From assembly GCA_937996595.1 (NCBI GenBank), contig CALKVC010000090.1, positions 1 through 44,391 on the forward strand: 44,391 bases of DNA. The letters are read 5' to 3'. This stretch comes from an uncultured Chitinophagaceae bacterium (GTDB taxonomy: Bacteria; Bacteroidota; Bacteroidia; Chitinophagales; Chitinophagaceae). Shown here piece after piece: positions 1-8,510 of this stretch (the first letter of the stretch is position 1; every line of letters starts with the position of its first letter). A model generated the notes under the pieces. It searched no databases and was not told where the DNA came from. It was given only the letters and a program-made list of their open reading frames with translations. The position numbers and the translations under genes are program-made.

Positions 1-158
1 AATTTGCTTTCACCCGGTTGACCGCCATTAATTAGCTTAACAACCGTTTGTCCCCTGTCACCAATTGGATCTACTTTATCAGCTTTATCGCAAGCGGTAA
101 AAGTCATTGCTACAAGAGCAACGGCTGCAAAATGCTTTGTAAATTTTAAATATTTCAT
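1..158 (-). CDS. Partial outer-membrane lipoprotein downstream of susD
   Basis: Only the first 52 codons lie in the window, and the 3' part runs off the left edge. The start is ATG at 158-156. The N-terminus has a basic start, a hydrophobic run and a lipobox ending TFTAC (Cys at about residue 23), followed by an Asp/Lys-rich stretch. It should be an acylated lipoprotein. Just after this comes GDRGQTVVKLING, which resembles the start of DUF1735-type lipoproteins that often follow susD in Bacteroidota; that family guess is inference from position and a short match. It is read in the same direction as susC and susD with an 80-base gap from susD. The gap holds a 13-bp hairpin, so it is probably co-transcribed but separately tuned. 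Confidence 0.65.
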   Translation of the reverse strand, partial: MKYLKFTKHFAAVALVAMTFTACDKADKVDPIGDRGQTVVKLINGGQPGESK

Positions 159-194
159 ATCTGTATTATTTTAATGTTGTTTGCATATTATGAA

Positions 195-226
195 GATCAT
201 GCAGCAGGATAATCTGCTGCATGATC
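195..226. repeat. Perfect 13-bp inverted repeat between susD and the next lipoprotein gene
   Basis: GATCATGCAGCAG at 195-207 is matched by its exact reverse complement at 214-226, with a 6-base loop. In the minus-strand transcript of the susCD operon the run of U lies before the stem rather than after it, so this does not look like an intrinsic terminator. A role in mRNA processing or stability between the two cistrons is inference. Confidence 0.8.
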
Positions 227-238
227 AAAAAAAACATC

Positions 239-1762
239 TTATTGATCCCACCACATGCGTGAGTTCATTTTATCTCCACCAGAAAGCCTTGAAACAGCAA
301 TGGCTACCTGTGCCGGATTTAAACTATAATCATTAATGAAATAGGTATACCTTCTTGGTATAGCACTACCGGCATCAGTATTTGTAGCAAAAGCCGTTGG
401 TTTAAGATTTGGAATTCCAGTTCTTCTCCACTCACTCCATCCTTGTATGCCATCTGGGAAATGAGCGATGTAACGTTGTAACGCAATACGCTGTAATGGA
501 GTAGTTGTGAGAGCATCAGCACCTACTATTGAATTGAAAGGATTTGAACCTATTGCAGTTCCACCGCCAGTACCAGTTGCATAATTAACTGATGGACTCG
601 CAATATAAGCAGCAGCGCCTGGTGCTCCCCATTGATCAAATGAAGCAGTAATACCGTCTGCATATAATGAAGCGGCATTGCCTGTAACCCAACCTCTTTC
701 TACACCTTCAGCAGCAGCCAGTAAGCTGGTAGCCGCCGATACAATTACAACAGGAGCATTTTCCTTCAACATGTCTGCAGAAAGAAATTTTGCATAGGTT
801 GTTGGTAGGGTAATCGCGTCAGCTCTTACCAAACCATACGGAAAATCAGCTCCCGTAGATTTATACAAATTCTTACGTCCGTCTCCCATATTGCTCATTA
901 CATCTCCAAGCGTTTTTGAAAAAGCATAATCAGAACGGCCATCATATATCAGGAAATATGGATTCTTAAAACTACCTCCGGGATGATCTAAAGTGAAATT
1001 TTCAGCATTAGTCATAATAAAACCATTGGGATCATTGTATGCGGCAGCAAATTCTGAAGCAGCTAAAGTTGGATTAGCATTAACCATACGTAAAGCTATT
1101 TGCATACGCAAAGTGTTGGCAAGTTTTTTCCAATTTGACTGATTGCCATTATACATAATGTCTCCAACAACATTTGGACCGCCATCAAATGATGCAATAC
1201 CATCTTTCAAGTCCTGCAACAAGCCAGTATAAATATCTTCCTGCTTATCAAAAGCTGGAGAAAGATTACCTGCACCTTGTAAAGCCTCAGAATAAGGAAC
1301 ATCGCCCCATCTGTCTGTTATTGTCCAAAAATAATATGCTTTTAATATAGTGGCGACCGCTATTTGATTACCATTTGATCCGGAACTCTGTACTTCATTA
1401 GAACCACTGGTAGCAGGGTCTAAATTTTTATTAATAATTACCTGCAGGTCCATTAAAGGCCCAGTGTAGGTACCAGCCATGTTTAAAGTTGGCTCAGCAT
1501 ATAATGATGCATCCGTGTATTGAGTTTCTGAAATATATTGAGCAAATAATCCGGCTTTAGTACCACCACTAACGGTTCCAGAAATAACTCCAGCAAGATT
1601 TGTTTCTGCACTGGTGAGTAAAGCCGCTGTAATAGGAGTTATAGAACCATTTGGATTTACATTGGTATCACCAAAATCTTCCAGTTTTTTACAACTGCTA
1701 CCTGCCAGCAAGTAAGCACCTGCAGAGAGTAGTAAAAGAGATTTAAAAAAAGTATGTTTCAT
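239..1762 (-). CDS. SusD/RagB-family nutrient-binding outer-membrane lipoprotein (SusD_2-like)
   Basis: This 507-residue protein is the surface glycan- or peptide-binding partner of the SusC-type transporter encoded just upstream. It begins with a hydrophobic signal and a lipobox-like GSSC (Cys24), slightly off the usual L-A-G-C, so it should be a lipid-anchored outer-membrane lipoprotein. The stretch DTNVNPNGS right after the anchor is typical of the SusD-like 2 branch, as is the C-terminal WSEWRRTGIPNLKP followed by IPRRYTYFINDYS. The helical TPR-like middle section is full length and I see no break. It lies 62 bases after susC on the same strand, and susCD pairs of this kind form one transporter complex. 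The substrate cannot be read from the sequence, because no glycoside hydrolase or peptidase neighbour is visible in this operon. Confidence 0.92.
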   Translation of the reverse strand: MKHTFFKSLLLLSAGAYLLAGSSCKKLEDFGDTNVNPNGSITPITAALLTSAETNLAGVISGTVSGGTKAGLFAQYISETQYTDASLYAEPTLNMAGTYTGPLMDLQVIINKNLDPATSGSNEVQSSGSNGNQIAVATILKAYYFWTITDRWGDVPYSEALQGAGNLSPAFDKQEDIYTGLLQDLKDGIASFDGGPNVVGDIMYNGNQSNWKKLANTLRMQIALRMVNANPTLAASEFAAAYNDPNGFIMTNAENFTLDHPGGSFKNPYFLIYDGRSDYAFSKTLGDVMSNMGDGRKNLYKSTGADFPYGLVRADAITLPTTYAKFLSADMLKENAPVVIVSAATSLLAAAEGVERGWVTGNAASLYADGITASFDQWGAPGAAAYIASPSVNYATGTGGGTAIGSNPFNSIVGADALTTTPLQRIALQRYIAHFPDGIQGWSEWRRTGIPNLKPTAFATNTDAGSAIPRRYTYFINDYSLNPAQVAIAVSRLSGGDKMNSRMWWDQ

Positions 1763-1794
1763 TTTATAAATTTTAAAGGTTTTTAATGATCATG

Positions 1795-1810
1795 TCCTGG
1801 TTATCCAGGA
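1795..1810. repeat. 6-bp hairpin between susC and susD
   Basis: TCCTGG at 1795-1800 pairs with CCAGGA at 1805-1810 across a 4-base loop. It lies inside the 62-base gap between the susC stop and the susD start. No U-run follows it in the minus-strand transcript. It could mark an mRNA processing or partial attenuation point, which is inference. Confidence 0.55.
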
Positions 1811-1824
1811 GTGCATTGCTTAAA

Positions 1825-4800
1825 TTAGAAATTCAATTTAAGGTTAACACCGATTGACCTTGTACCTGGATACTGGCCATCTTCACCCTGTACGGCACTG
1901 ATTTCAGATGGATCGAAGTCCCTAGTTTTAGCCCATATCAAATATGGATTACGTGCAATTACAGAAAAGGTTGCCCCTTTCAGGTACCTGCCAATACCCA
2001 TTTTGTCAACAGGCAGCCTGTATCCCAGACTAAACTCCCTTAATTTAACAAAACTTAAATCATAAATACTGTTTTCAGCAATGTTTGCATTCCTGAACTG
2101 GTGGAAATAGGTTTGTGCATCAACATAATAGTCAACTGCTTTACCCGTATTGTCAACACCGGTTACGTGAACACCACCGCCATCTTCTACTGCATCACGT
2201 ATTGAATTACCTTTATCGTTCAACGTAGCAGTACGTGCTGTAAGTCCTGAGAAAGTACCCCAGAAGTCAGACAGTGAGAAGAACTTACCTCCATATTGAT
2301 AATCTATATTGATATTAACGGTAAAATTCTTAAACAATGTGAATGTATTTTGAACACCACCAGTATAATCAGGAAGAACACTTCCAAAATTAACATTATC
2401 TTCCCTGATAAATAAACCAGCTGAAGTAAGGATTGGTTGGCCTGAAACACTATCACGCTTGATGCCATTTCCAAACATCTGTCCCCAAGGCTGGCCTACA
2501 GCACTAACTGTATAAGCAGAAGATGTTCCTGAGAAAGCACCTGATGCAGAAACAAGCCTGTCAACACCTGGAGCTATTGATACTACTTCATTTTTAATTA
2601 ACCTGCCCCAAGTTGCATTAATTTCCCACTCAAAGTTCTTTCTTTGTATTGGTTTTAGGAATATTTGAATATCAATACCTGTTTTAGCAATTTCACCAGC
2701 ATTTGTTCTAACACTGGCATAACCAGTTTGTCCAGGTATAGTTACATTAACTGGGAAATCTTTATTTGTCCTGTCCCAGTAAGTCGCAGTTAAACCTACC
2801 CTGTTTTTAAACCAGCGTGTTTCAATACCGATTTCTTTTTCATCATTGGTAGCTCCCTGTAAAGCAGGATTTACTAAAGTATTAGGTTCGGTTTCAATAA
2901 AATTGGAATTACCAAACCTGTCAAGCCATTTGTTAGGATCTGGAGTATAATAAGTTCCTAAATCATATACTCCAAGAGAGTTGAGTATTTGGCCATAAGA
3001 AGCCCTAATCTTACCATAACTAAGTATTTTCCTGTTCTTGATAAAATCACTAAATACAAATGAAGCACCTACTGATTTGGTATCTATTGAATTACCAGTT
3101 GGTTCTGCAGATGTATAATCCCTGCGGTATGTACCTTCAATGAAAGCAAAATTCTTGTATCCAAGATCAGCCCTGAAGAAAAGTCCCCTCCTGTTATATT
3201 GAGTAACATTTTCAATAGATTTATCTGTCCTCAAAGAGTTTTGAATAGGATCTTTTGAATTTGCCAAAGAATAAAGTCCTGGTACATTTAAACCACCAAA
3301 TGTATTGGCATTATAAGTACGCTGCCTTGTTTTCAATTCATCATAACCAACGTTGGCATTGATAGCAAAATCCCTGATTTTTTTACTGTAAGAAACCAAT
3401 AATTCATAGTTCTGACGGTTACTAAGCGTAGAGAAAACGCCATAAACAGCTTTACCATTACCATCATATGGATTAAAAGAAGACTGTGTTTGACTGTTTT
3501 CCATCTCAGTCGGATAGATTTTATAACCGTCTGTATTTAATTGCTGTTTACGATATGTTGCTTTAATGCTCAGATCGTTATTGATTTTGTACCTTAAGGA
3601 AACATCTCCAAAAATACGATCCCTGTTATCTGGATTCTTAATCAAATCAAAATAAGTGTAAGGGTTGAACCAGAAATTACCAGCATAGAATGCTTGAGGA
3701 TTGTCAGCACTATAAGCTGCCGGATTGGCTTTATTCCAGCTTGCATAAATCCCTTCCGGTGATTTCAAACCTCGTAATTCTTTCATTTTGGCCATATCTA
3801 AATCCCTGTGGAACCACTGATTAAATGTACCAGTTGATTGATTTGAATAACCATCATTATTCTCTGTATTACGTTTTTGGTTTATGTAGTTTACACTTGC
3901 AGTGAATGTAAGTTTACTTGTTATATCCAATGAAAAGTTAGTGTTGAATGTATGCCTTTTCATAAATTCAGTAGGTATCAGGCCTTTAACATCCAGATTG
4001 GTATACGAAGCCCTCAGGCTGTAATTATCACCCGCTTTAGAAAAATTGATGTTATTAGTTTTGGTGATACCCGTTTCGTAGAAACTTTTAACGTTGTTTG
4101 GTTGTGGGGTAAGACTGGCTGTTTTGAATGAATATTCAGAACCAGGGTACCATGCATACCAGGGAATATATTCCTGGCCTGCCATTCTTGGTCCCCAGCT
4201 GGCATCATCTGAATAATCGTGGTAGAATTTACCATCCAATGCTTTCCAGCCGATTGGATCACCTGCCCTGTATTTATATTGACGGAAATCGCCATCGCCA
4301 CCTGCATATGCATTCTGGTAATTTGGAGTAATATAAATTTTATCAAATGTAATACCACTATTAATTTCTATACCGAAACCAGATTGTCCTTTCCTGGCAC
4401 GCTTGGTATTTACTACTATCGCTCCATTGGCACCATCGGGTCCAAATAAGGCGGCTGCAGCAGGTCCCTGCAAAACAGTAATATCTTCAATATCATCTGT
4501 ATTGATATCATTTGAATTAGGCATAATGGTTCCATCTACAACATAAACCGGTCCGGCACCAGCACCCAATCCGTTTTCACCGCGTAAACGAACAGTTGCT
4601 CCTTCGCCCATTTTAACGCCAGACTGGCTACGTATCTGAGCACCGGCTACTTTACCAGCCAACGCATTATTAACGTCAGCAGCACGAACCGTGTTCAATT
4701 GCTCTGAACTTACATTCTGAACGTTTGAAGACATGCTTCTTGCAGCACGCTTGGTCTGGAATGCACTGGTAACGATAACTTCCTTGATGGTGTTTGCTTT

Positions 4801-5085
4801 CAGTTCCAATGATGTAGAGATGTTGTTCATTGATCCTACCGGAACTTCCACAATATCATAGTTCAACTGAGATATTTGTAATACATCTCCCGCATTAACC
4901 CTGATACTGTATTCACCATTAACATCGGTTTGAACACCGGCACCCTTGCCCTTTACAATAACTGAGGCAAATGGTACAGGTTTTCCGTTATTATCGGTAA
5001 CCTTTCCGGACACCACCCGGCTTTGTGCAAATGCCAATACTCCACAGAGCATCAACATTGTAAACAGTGATAAAAATCTTCTCAT
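1825..5085 (-). CDS. SusC/RagA-family TonB-linked outer-membrane transporter
   Basis: This 1086-residue protein is the TonB-dependent outer-membrane channel of a SusCD importer. A signal peptide ends at about FAFAQS (residue 21). Residues 24-100 form the carboxypeptidase-regulatory-like domain that marks SusC proteins (SGKVTDNNGKPVPFASVIVK). The plug domain follows at about 105-228 with the family signatures VYVVDG and ITVLQGPAAAALFG, then ANGAIVVNTK. The rest is the 22-strand barrel, rich in alternating aromatic and polar residues. Length is normal for the family. It is the first gene of the minus-strand operon susC, susD, lipoprotein. Hand counts of two sample lines (3061-3120 and 4021-4080) give about one third G+C, lower than the housekeeping block to the right, so the locus may be acquired. 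That is a weak hint only. The substrate is unknown. Confidence 0.95.
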   Translation of the reverse strand: MRRFLSLFTMLMLCGVLAFAQSRVVSGKVTDNNGKPVPFASVIVKGKGAGVQTDVNGEYSIRVNAGDVLQISQLNYDIVEVPVGSMNNISTSLELKANTIKEVIVTSAFQTKRAARSMSSNVQNVSSEQLNTVRAADVNNALAGKVAGAQIRSQSGVKMGEGATVRLRGENGLGAGAGPVYVVDGTIMPNSNDINTDDIEDITVLQGPAAAALFGPDGANGAIVVNTKRARKGQSGFGIEINSGITFDKIYITPNYQNAYAGGDGDFRQYKYRAGDPIGWKALDGKFYHDYSDDASWGPRMAGQEYIPWYAWYPGSEYSFKTASLTPQPNNVKSFYETGITKTNNINFSKAGDNYSLRASYTNLDVKGLIPTEFMKRHTFNTNFSLDITSKLTFTASVNYINQKRNTENNDGYSNQSTGTFNQWFHRDLDMAKMKELRGLKSPEGIYASWNKANPAAYSADNPQAFYAGNFWFNPYTYFDLIKNPDNRDRIFGDVSLRYKINNDLSIKATYRKQQLNTDGYKIYPTEMENSQTQSSFNPYDGNGKAVYGVFSTLSNRQNYELLVSYSKKIRDFAINANVGYDELKTRQRTYNANTFGGLNVPGLYSLANSKDPIQNSLRTDKSIENVTQYNRRGLFFRADLGYKNFAFIEGTYRRDYTSAEPTGNSIDTKSVGASFVFSDFIKNRKILSYGKIRASYGQILNSLGVYDLGTYYTPDPNKWLDRFGNSNFIETEPNTLVNPALQGATNDEKEIGIETRWFKNRVGLTATYWDRTNKDFPVNVTIPGQTGYASVRTNAGEIAKTGIDIQIFLKPIQRKNFEWEINATWGRLIKNEVVSIAPGVDRLVSASGAFSGTSSAYTVSAVGQPWGQMFGNGIKRDSVSGQPILTSAGLFIREDNVNFGSVLPDYTGGVQNTFTLFKNFTVNINIDYQYGGKFFSLSDFWGTFSGLTARTATLNDKGNSIRDAVEDGGGVHVTGVDNTGKAVDYYVDAQTYFHQFRNANIAENSIYDLSFVKLREFSLGYRLPVDKMGIGRYLKGATFSVIARNPYLIWAKTRDFDPSEISAVQGEDGQYPGTRSIGVNLKLNF

Positions 5086-5404
5086 GTGCGATTAATTATT
5101 TGTTTAATGAAATGTAAAAATAAGGATATTTTGCTAACGTAAAAAAAATTGTTAATCTTTTTATACGGAAATGGCCCTTAAGTACATAACATGACAAATA
5201 CCTGTTTACAAATGCTGCATGGCAGGTTGAAAAAGTTAAATTTTAAACTCCTGATATTGAAATACCGGATTATAAATTTTATATTTTAAATTTTAGTGTT
5301 AATTTATATATGTATAATACTGATTGTATTACCGCTTGTATTATATTTTTTTACAAACATACATGCTAAAATTTTACAATGCGAACACCCTGTTATTGTC
5401 TGGT
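5086..5404. other. AT-rich leader region upstream of susC
   Basis: These 319 bases separate the susC start from the end of the preceding same-strand gene. I see no open reading frame worth calling and no clear terminator. On the minus strand TATGTTTG (5361-5354) matches the Bacteroidota -7 consensus TAnnTTTG, but I find no convincing -33 TTTG at the usual spacing. If it is used, susC would have a leader of about 260 bases. Regulation by an extracytoplasmic-function sigma factor is common for susC genes, but nothing here shows it. Confidence 0.35.
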
Positions 5405-7474
5405 TTACGGAAACTGCCATTGATACATTAATTGTAACTTAACCTCTGTTTTCCGATTACTGCTGATTTCTTCCATCCCTGACCCAATGGTTTCTTTACC
5501 GGGATAAATAGTTTGTGCCAATCTTGCCCAAACCGATAATTTTCTGCTTATATCGTAGTGTATGTTCAAGTAATACCGATAGCCTTTGTCTGAAAAAACC
5601 GGAATTGAATTGCTGAATAATACATCATTCTCATAGGCATATAAACGGCTGTTATAATCATCTGATTGAAAAAACTGCAACCGTAAGTTGGCTGAAAACG
5701 GCTGCAGCATTGGTTTATACAATAAATCTACATTAACCAGGAACCCACGGGAAGGCCCGCCGGCCCCTTGCGTAAACCAGGACAGTTCAATCCTGTTCCT
5801 GTATGTAAGGTGCTTGCTTAGCTTGAAATTAACCTGGGTACGCCAATTTTTTCTTTTGCTGGCAATAACCGGGCTAATCATTTGAAAATCATCGGCATCA
5901 TTTGAAATTTTTGTTTCCCTTTTATAGCGGCTGTATATTTCCAGCTGCCGGTTTGGTTTGTATGTTACCTGCAACAGGTAGTCGGAGCCACGGGATGGTG
6001 CATCAACCAGGTATTTCAGCCAGGGGAAATGGAAAATATCTGCATAAGCATCTATCTGCCAATTGGTTACAGGCCTGATACTAATACCCGCAAACAATCC
6101 TGATTCATTTTTTGGAGTGGCCGACTCTGTAAAGGCATTGGCGTTAAGTGATTGATAATCACGTGAAATATAACGGTACAACAAGCTCATATCGGCAAGT
6201 GCCGAAACACTTAAAAGCATCCCATTTATCAAGGCTTTGCCATGCAAACCATTGCCGGCAAATTCACCAAACAGGTGCAGGTTCCGGTAAGTGAAGCTAT
6301 AATCGATGCTTATATTATTTAATTTTTTCCCCGTAAAGGCATACCGGTTATAAGGATCTGCTCCTTTTATTACCGGCAAAGAAAACCGGTATTGAATGGC
6401 ATTGAAACCTACTTGCAGTTTTTTAAACCTGTATGAAATATTCCCGCCGAAAGAAAGTTGTTGTTGCACAGCTTTATCTGCTGATTCTGAATAGGTACGG
6501 TGGTACCCGGAGGTTTGAAATGAAGAAATATATGTTTCCGTATCCAGGCTATCTTGCTGAACCAGGTTCGCATCGGTTTTCCGGTATGAACCAAAAACAG
6601 TTGCCTCCCATTTTTCTTTGCCGATAGTAAAAGCTGCCCCCCGGTGAAAATTTACTTCACCCGCACTATTATAAGGCTTTAATACCGGCGATTGCCGCTT
6701 TATACCGGTAATAATTGCGCCTTTTTTAAATGCCAGGCTCTGCCATTGAATAAGCCCCTGCCCCAGGTTAACCGTAAAATCACCCAATGCCAGGGATTTT
6801 ATTAACCCAAGGTTACGGATAAACAGGTGAGCGGAATAAAAATCAAATCCGGCCGACTGTTTGCCTTTAAAAAACTGTTCACCGGGATCTTTTTCTCCTG
6901 TAATACCAAACTGCAACAGGTTCCTGTAACCATACCTGTACCTCACGAGTAAACGCTGGGGAGAACCTTTGTAACGGTTTGCAGTACCCGAAGTGTCGTT
7001 TTCATATCCTGCAGACTTCTCCATAACCTGGCTTGCCCTTATTAACATTGTATGTTCGCCATGCAGCAATCTGCCCCTGATTCCTTTGATCAAACCGGTG
7101 CTATTTTGCACTGTTATATATGGCCTCAATTTCATTACTGTAAGTATATCCCAACCGGGAATAGCCTGCATTTCATATATATCCAACAGGTTACCCAAAG
7201 CTTTACGGTATAACAGGAGGTTTTCAACTTGCAGGGGCGTGAGTAATCCAAGCTGCAATAACATTTCTCCGGAAACCGTGTTCAGGTTAACCGGATGCCG
7301 CGTAAACTGCTGCAAATCCTGCAGATAAGCATCATCTTCCGTTTCCGTTCCTGTGTTTTCTGTAATATTTTCCAGTTGCTGTTCAGCAATAATTACCGGC
7401 GTTTCAGTAACCTGTGAATACAAAAAGGTATGAAAGAACATTGCTGCCAGGCAGGTGGTGATGCTCGCTTTCAT
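5405..7474 (-). CDS. Helix-hairpin-helix protein with predicted outer-membrane beta-barrel
   Basis: I chose the ATG at 7474-7472 rather than the longer frame starting at 7570. It gives a clean signal peptide (MKASITTCLAAMFFHTF, cleaved after about FLYSQ), and its ATG overlaps the upstream gene's TGA as ATGA. The protein is then 689 residues. Residues about 60-120 read as two helix-hairpin-helix motifs of the ComEA type: VNLNTVSGEMLLQLGLLTP, then LLLYRKALGNLLDIYEM, then IPGWDILTVMKLRPYI. The remaining 560 residues are strand-rich with alternating aromatics and short turns (for example LLVRYRYGYRNLLQFGITGE), as in outer-membrane barrels. Similar Bacteroidota proteins are annotated only as HhH-domain proteins. 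Function is unknown. A DNA-binding or DNA-uptake role is inference from the ComEA resemblance. It is translationally coupled to the PorV-like gene before it. Confidence 0.75.
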   Translation of the reverse strand: MKASITTCLAAMFFHTFLYSQVTETPVIIAEQQLENITENTGTETEDDAYLQDLQQFTRHPVNLNTVSGEMLLQLGLLTPLQVENLLLYRKALGNLLDIYEMQAIPGWDILTVMKLRPYITVQNSTGLIKGIRGRLLHGEHTMLIRASQVMEKSAGYENDTSGTANRYKGSPQRLLVRYRYGYRNLLQFGITGEKDPGEQFFKGKQSAGFDFYSAHLFIRNLGLIKSLALGDFTVNLGQGLIQWQSLAFKKGAIITGIKRQSPVLKPYNSAGEVNFHRGAAFTIGKEKWEATVFGSYRKTDANLVQQDSLDTETYISSFQTSGYHRTYSESADKAVQQQLSFGGNISYRFKKLQVGFNAIQYRFSLPVIKGADPYNRYAFTGKKLNNISIDYSFTYRNLHLFGEFAGNGLHGKALINGMLLSVSALADMSLLYRYISRDYQSLNANAFTESATPKNESGLFAGISIRPVTNWQIDAYADIFHFPWLKYLVDAPSRGSDYLLQVTYKPNRQLEIYSRYKRETKISNDADDFQMISPVIASKRKNWRTQVNFKLSKHLTYRNRIELSWFTQGAGGPSRGFLVNVDLLYKPMLQPFSANLRLQFFQSDDYNSRLYAYENDVLFSNSIPVFSDKGYRYYLNIHYDISRKLSVWARLAQTIYPGKETIGSGMEEISSNRKTEVKLQLMYQWQFP

Positions 7475-8298
7475 CTCTTCCGTTTTAGGGTTGCAATTAG
7501 CAGCATGGCGGGAGAAAAACCAAGGTAAGGATGATAGCCCGTTGCCAGGTATAAATAAACGTTTTTCCATGAAACGCCGGCTGCGCCATACACACTGTCG
7601 GATTCACCTATAAAACCTGCACGCACAAAAAATTGTTTCGCAAACCGGTACTGGACACCCGCCTGCAGATTCACCGGTTTGTCTTCTTCCTTTATACATT
7701 CTATGGCAATATGAAAACCTGTTGATGCATCAAAACCCAATCCTGCTTTATATACGGATGCCAGTTTTTCATCACGGGATTTGCCCAGTTTGCCCGCAAC
7801 CGGGTTATAGATATGAACACCGCCCGTAAGCTTTTCTGAAAACCGTAACAGTGCCCCCAGTTCCACATTAAATACAGCAGCCCTGCCAAATGATGGAACC
7901 TGGTGCATGTAATAATTGAACTGCATGCCCAGCATGGCCTTTTTACCCAGCTTCCTGGCATACGCCAGCCCGGCCAGGGTTTCGCTGTATTGCTTAAAAC
8001 CTGCATGATTAACCTGTATGCCAAAATTACCTTTAGCGGTAGGCAATGCTAACACTAAAGAATAAACGCTGTTCTGGGGCAACATAAAACGCCGTTCACT
8101 ATAAATGCCTGCTGTTACCGACTCAATAGCTGCCAGTGACGCCTTATTACCGGATGCAGCGAACACATCGGTTTGTTTCATACTATAAGCCCCGAGGCCG
8201 ATATACGGCATACTTACCGGGTACCTGAGTGATTGTGCCTTAACCTGCAACCAGCATACCGGCAACAGGGCGGCTAAACATAATGCTCTTGTTTTCAT
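7471..8298 (-). CDS. PorV/PorQ-like outer-membrane beta-barrel protein
   Basis: The start is taken at ATG 8298-8296 (residue 12 of the longer frame), because it begins a standard signal peptide, MKTRALCLAALLPVCWLQ, ending VKAQS. The product is 275 residues. After the signal it shows the small-residue pattern of PorV/PorQ and FadL-like barrels: an early YIGLGAYS segment, then repeated amphipathic strands (FGIQVNHAGFKQYSETLAGL, AMLGMQFNYYMHQVPSF) and a final strand ending in LIATLKRKR. PorV-family proteins are outer-membrane barrels, some of which shuttle T9SS cargo, but no feature here ties this one to T9SS. Its stop overlaps the start of the HhH-barrel gene by 4 bases, so the two products are probably made in fixed ratio and may act together. 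Confidence 0.65.
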   Translation of the reverse strand: MKTRALCLAALLPVCWLQVKAQSLRYPVSMPYIGLGAYSMKQTDVFAASGNKASLAAIESVTAGIYSERRFMLPQNSVYSLVLALPTAKGNFGIQVNHAGFKQYSETLAGLAYARKLGKKAMLGMQFNYYMHQVPSFGRAAVFNVELGALLRFSEKLTGGVHIYNPVAGKLGKSRDEKLASVYKAGLGFDASTGFHIAIECIKEEDKPVNLQAGVQYRFAKQFFVRAGFIGESDSVYGAAGVSWKNVYLYLATGYHPYLGFSPAMLLIATLKRKR

Positions 8299-8498
8299 AA
8301 CAGCGGGATTAGGAGATACAATGCTACTCATTCATATGCTAAGTAAAAAACGGCCGGGAAGCCTAATATGAACAATGTTAAGTATTACTAAACCCGGCGG
8401 AAGATTATTTACCGGAAATGATGCAGTCACAACCCTGCCGAATATTGGCTGATGCACAGGGCAACGCTGGTACCTGTCTCTTTCTGGCATAAGTTGAT

Positions 8499-8506
8499 TA
8501 ATTTTG
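8499..8506 (+). promoter_or_regulatory. Candidate -7 promoter box for folD
   Basis: TAATTTTG matches the Bacteroidota -7 consensus TAnnTTTG and ends 5 bases before the folD ATG at 8511. Transcription would begin at about the start codon, giving a leaderless or nearly leaderless message, or a short leader if the ATG at 8520 is used. No strong -33 TTTG is seen at the expected distance, so this is only a candidate. Confidence 0.4.
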
Positions 8507-8510
8507 CAGC

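Noticed and set aside
5354..5361. TATGTTTG as the susC promoter
   Set aside because: It matches the -7 consensus but has no -33 partner at proper spacing and lies far from susC. It is kept only as a note in the leader region.
7475..7570. Longer N-terminus for the HhH-barrel protein
   Set aside because: It would put 32 residues before an obvious signal peptide and overlap the upstream coding end by 100 bases. The ATGA overlap start is better.
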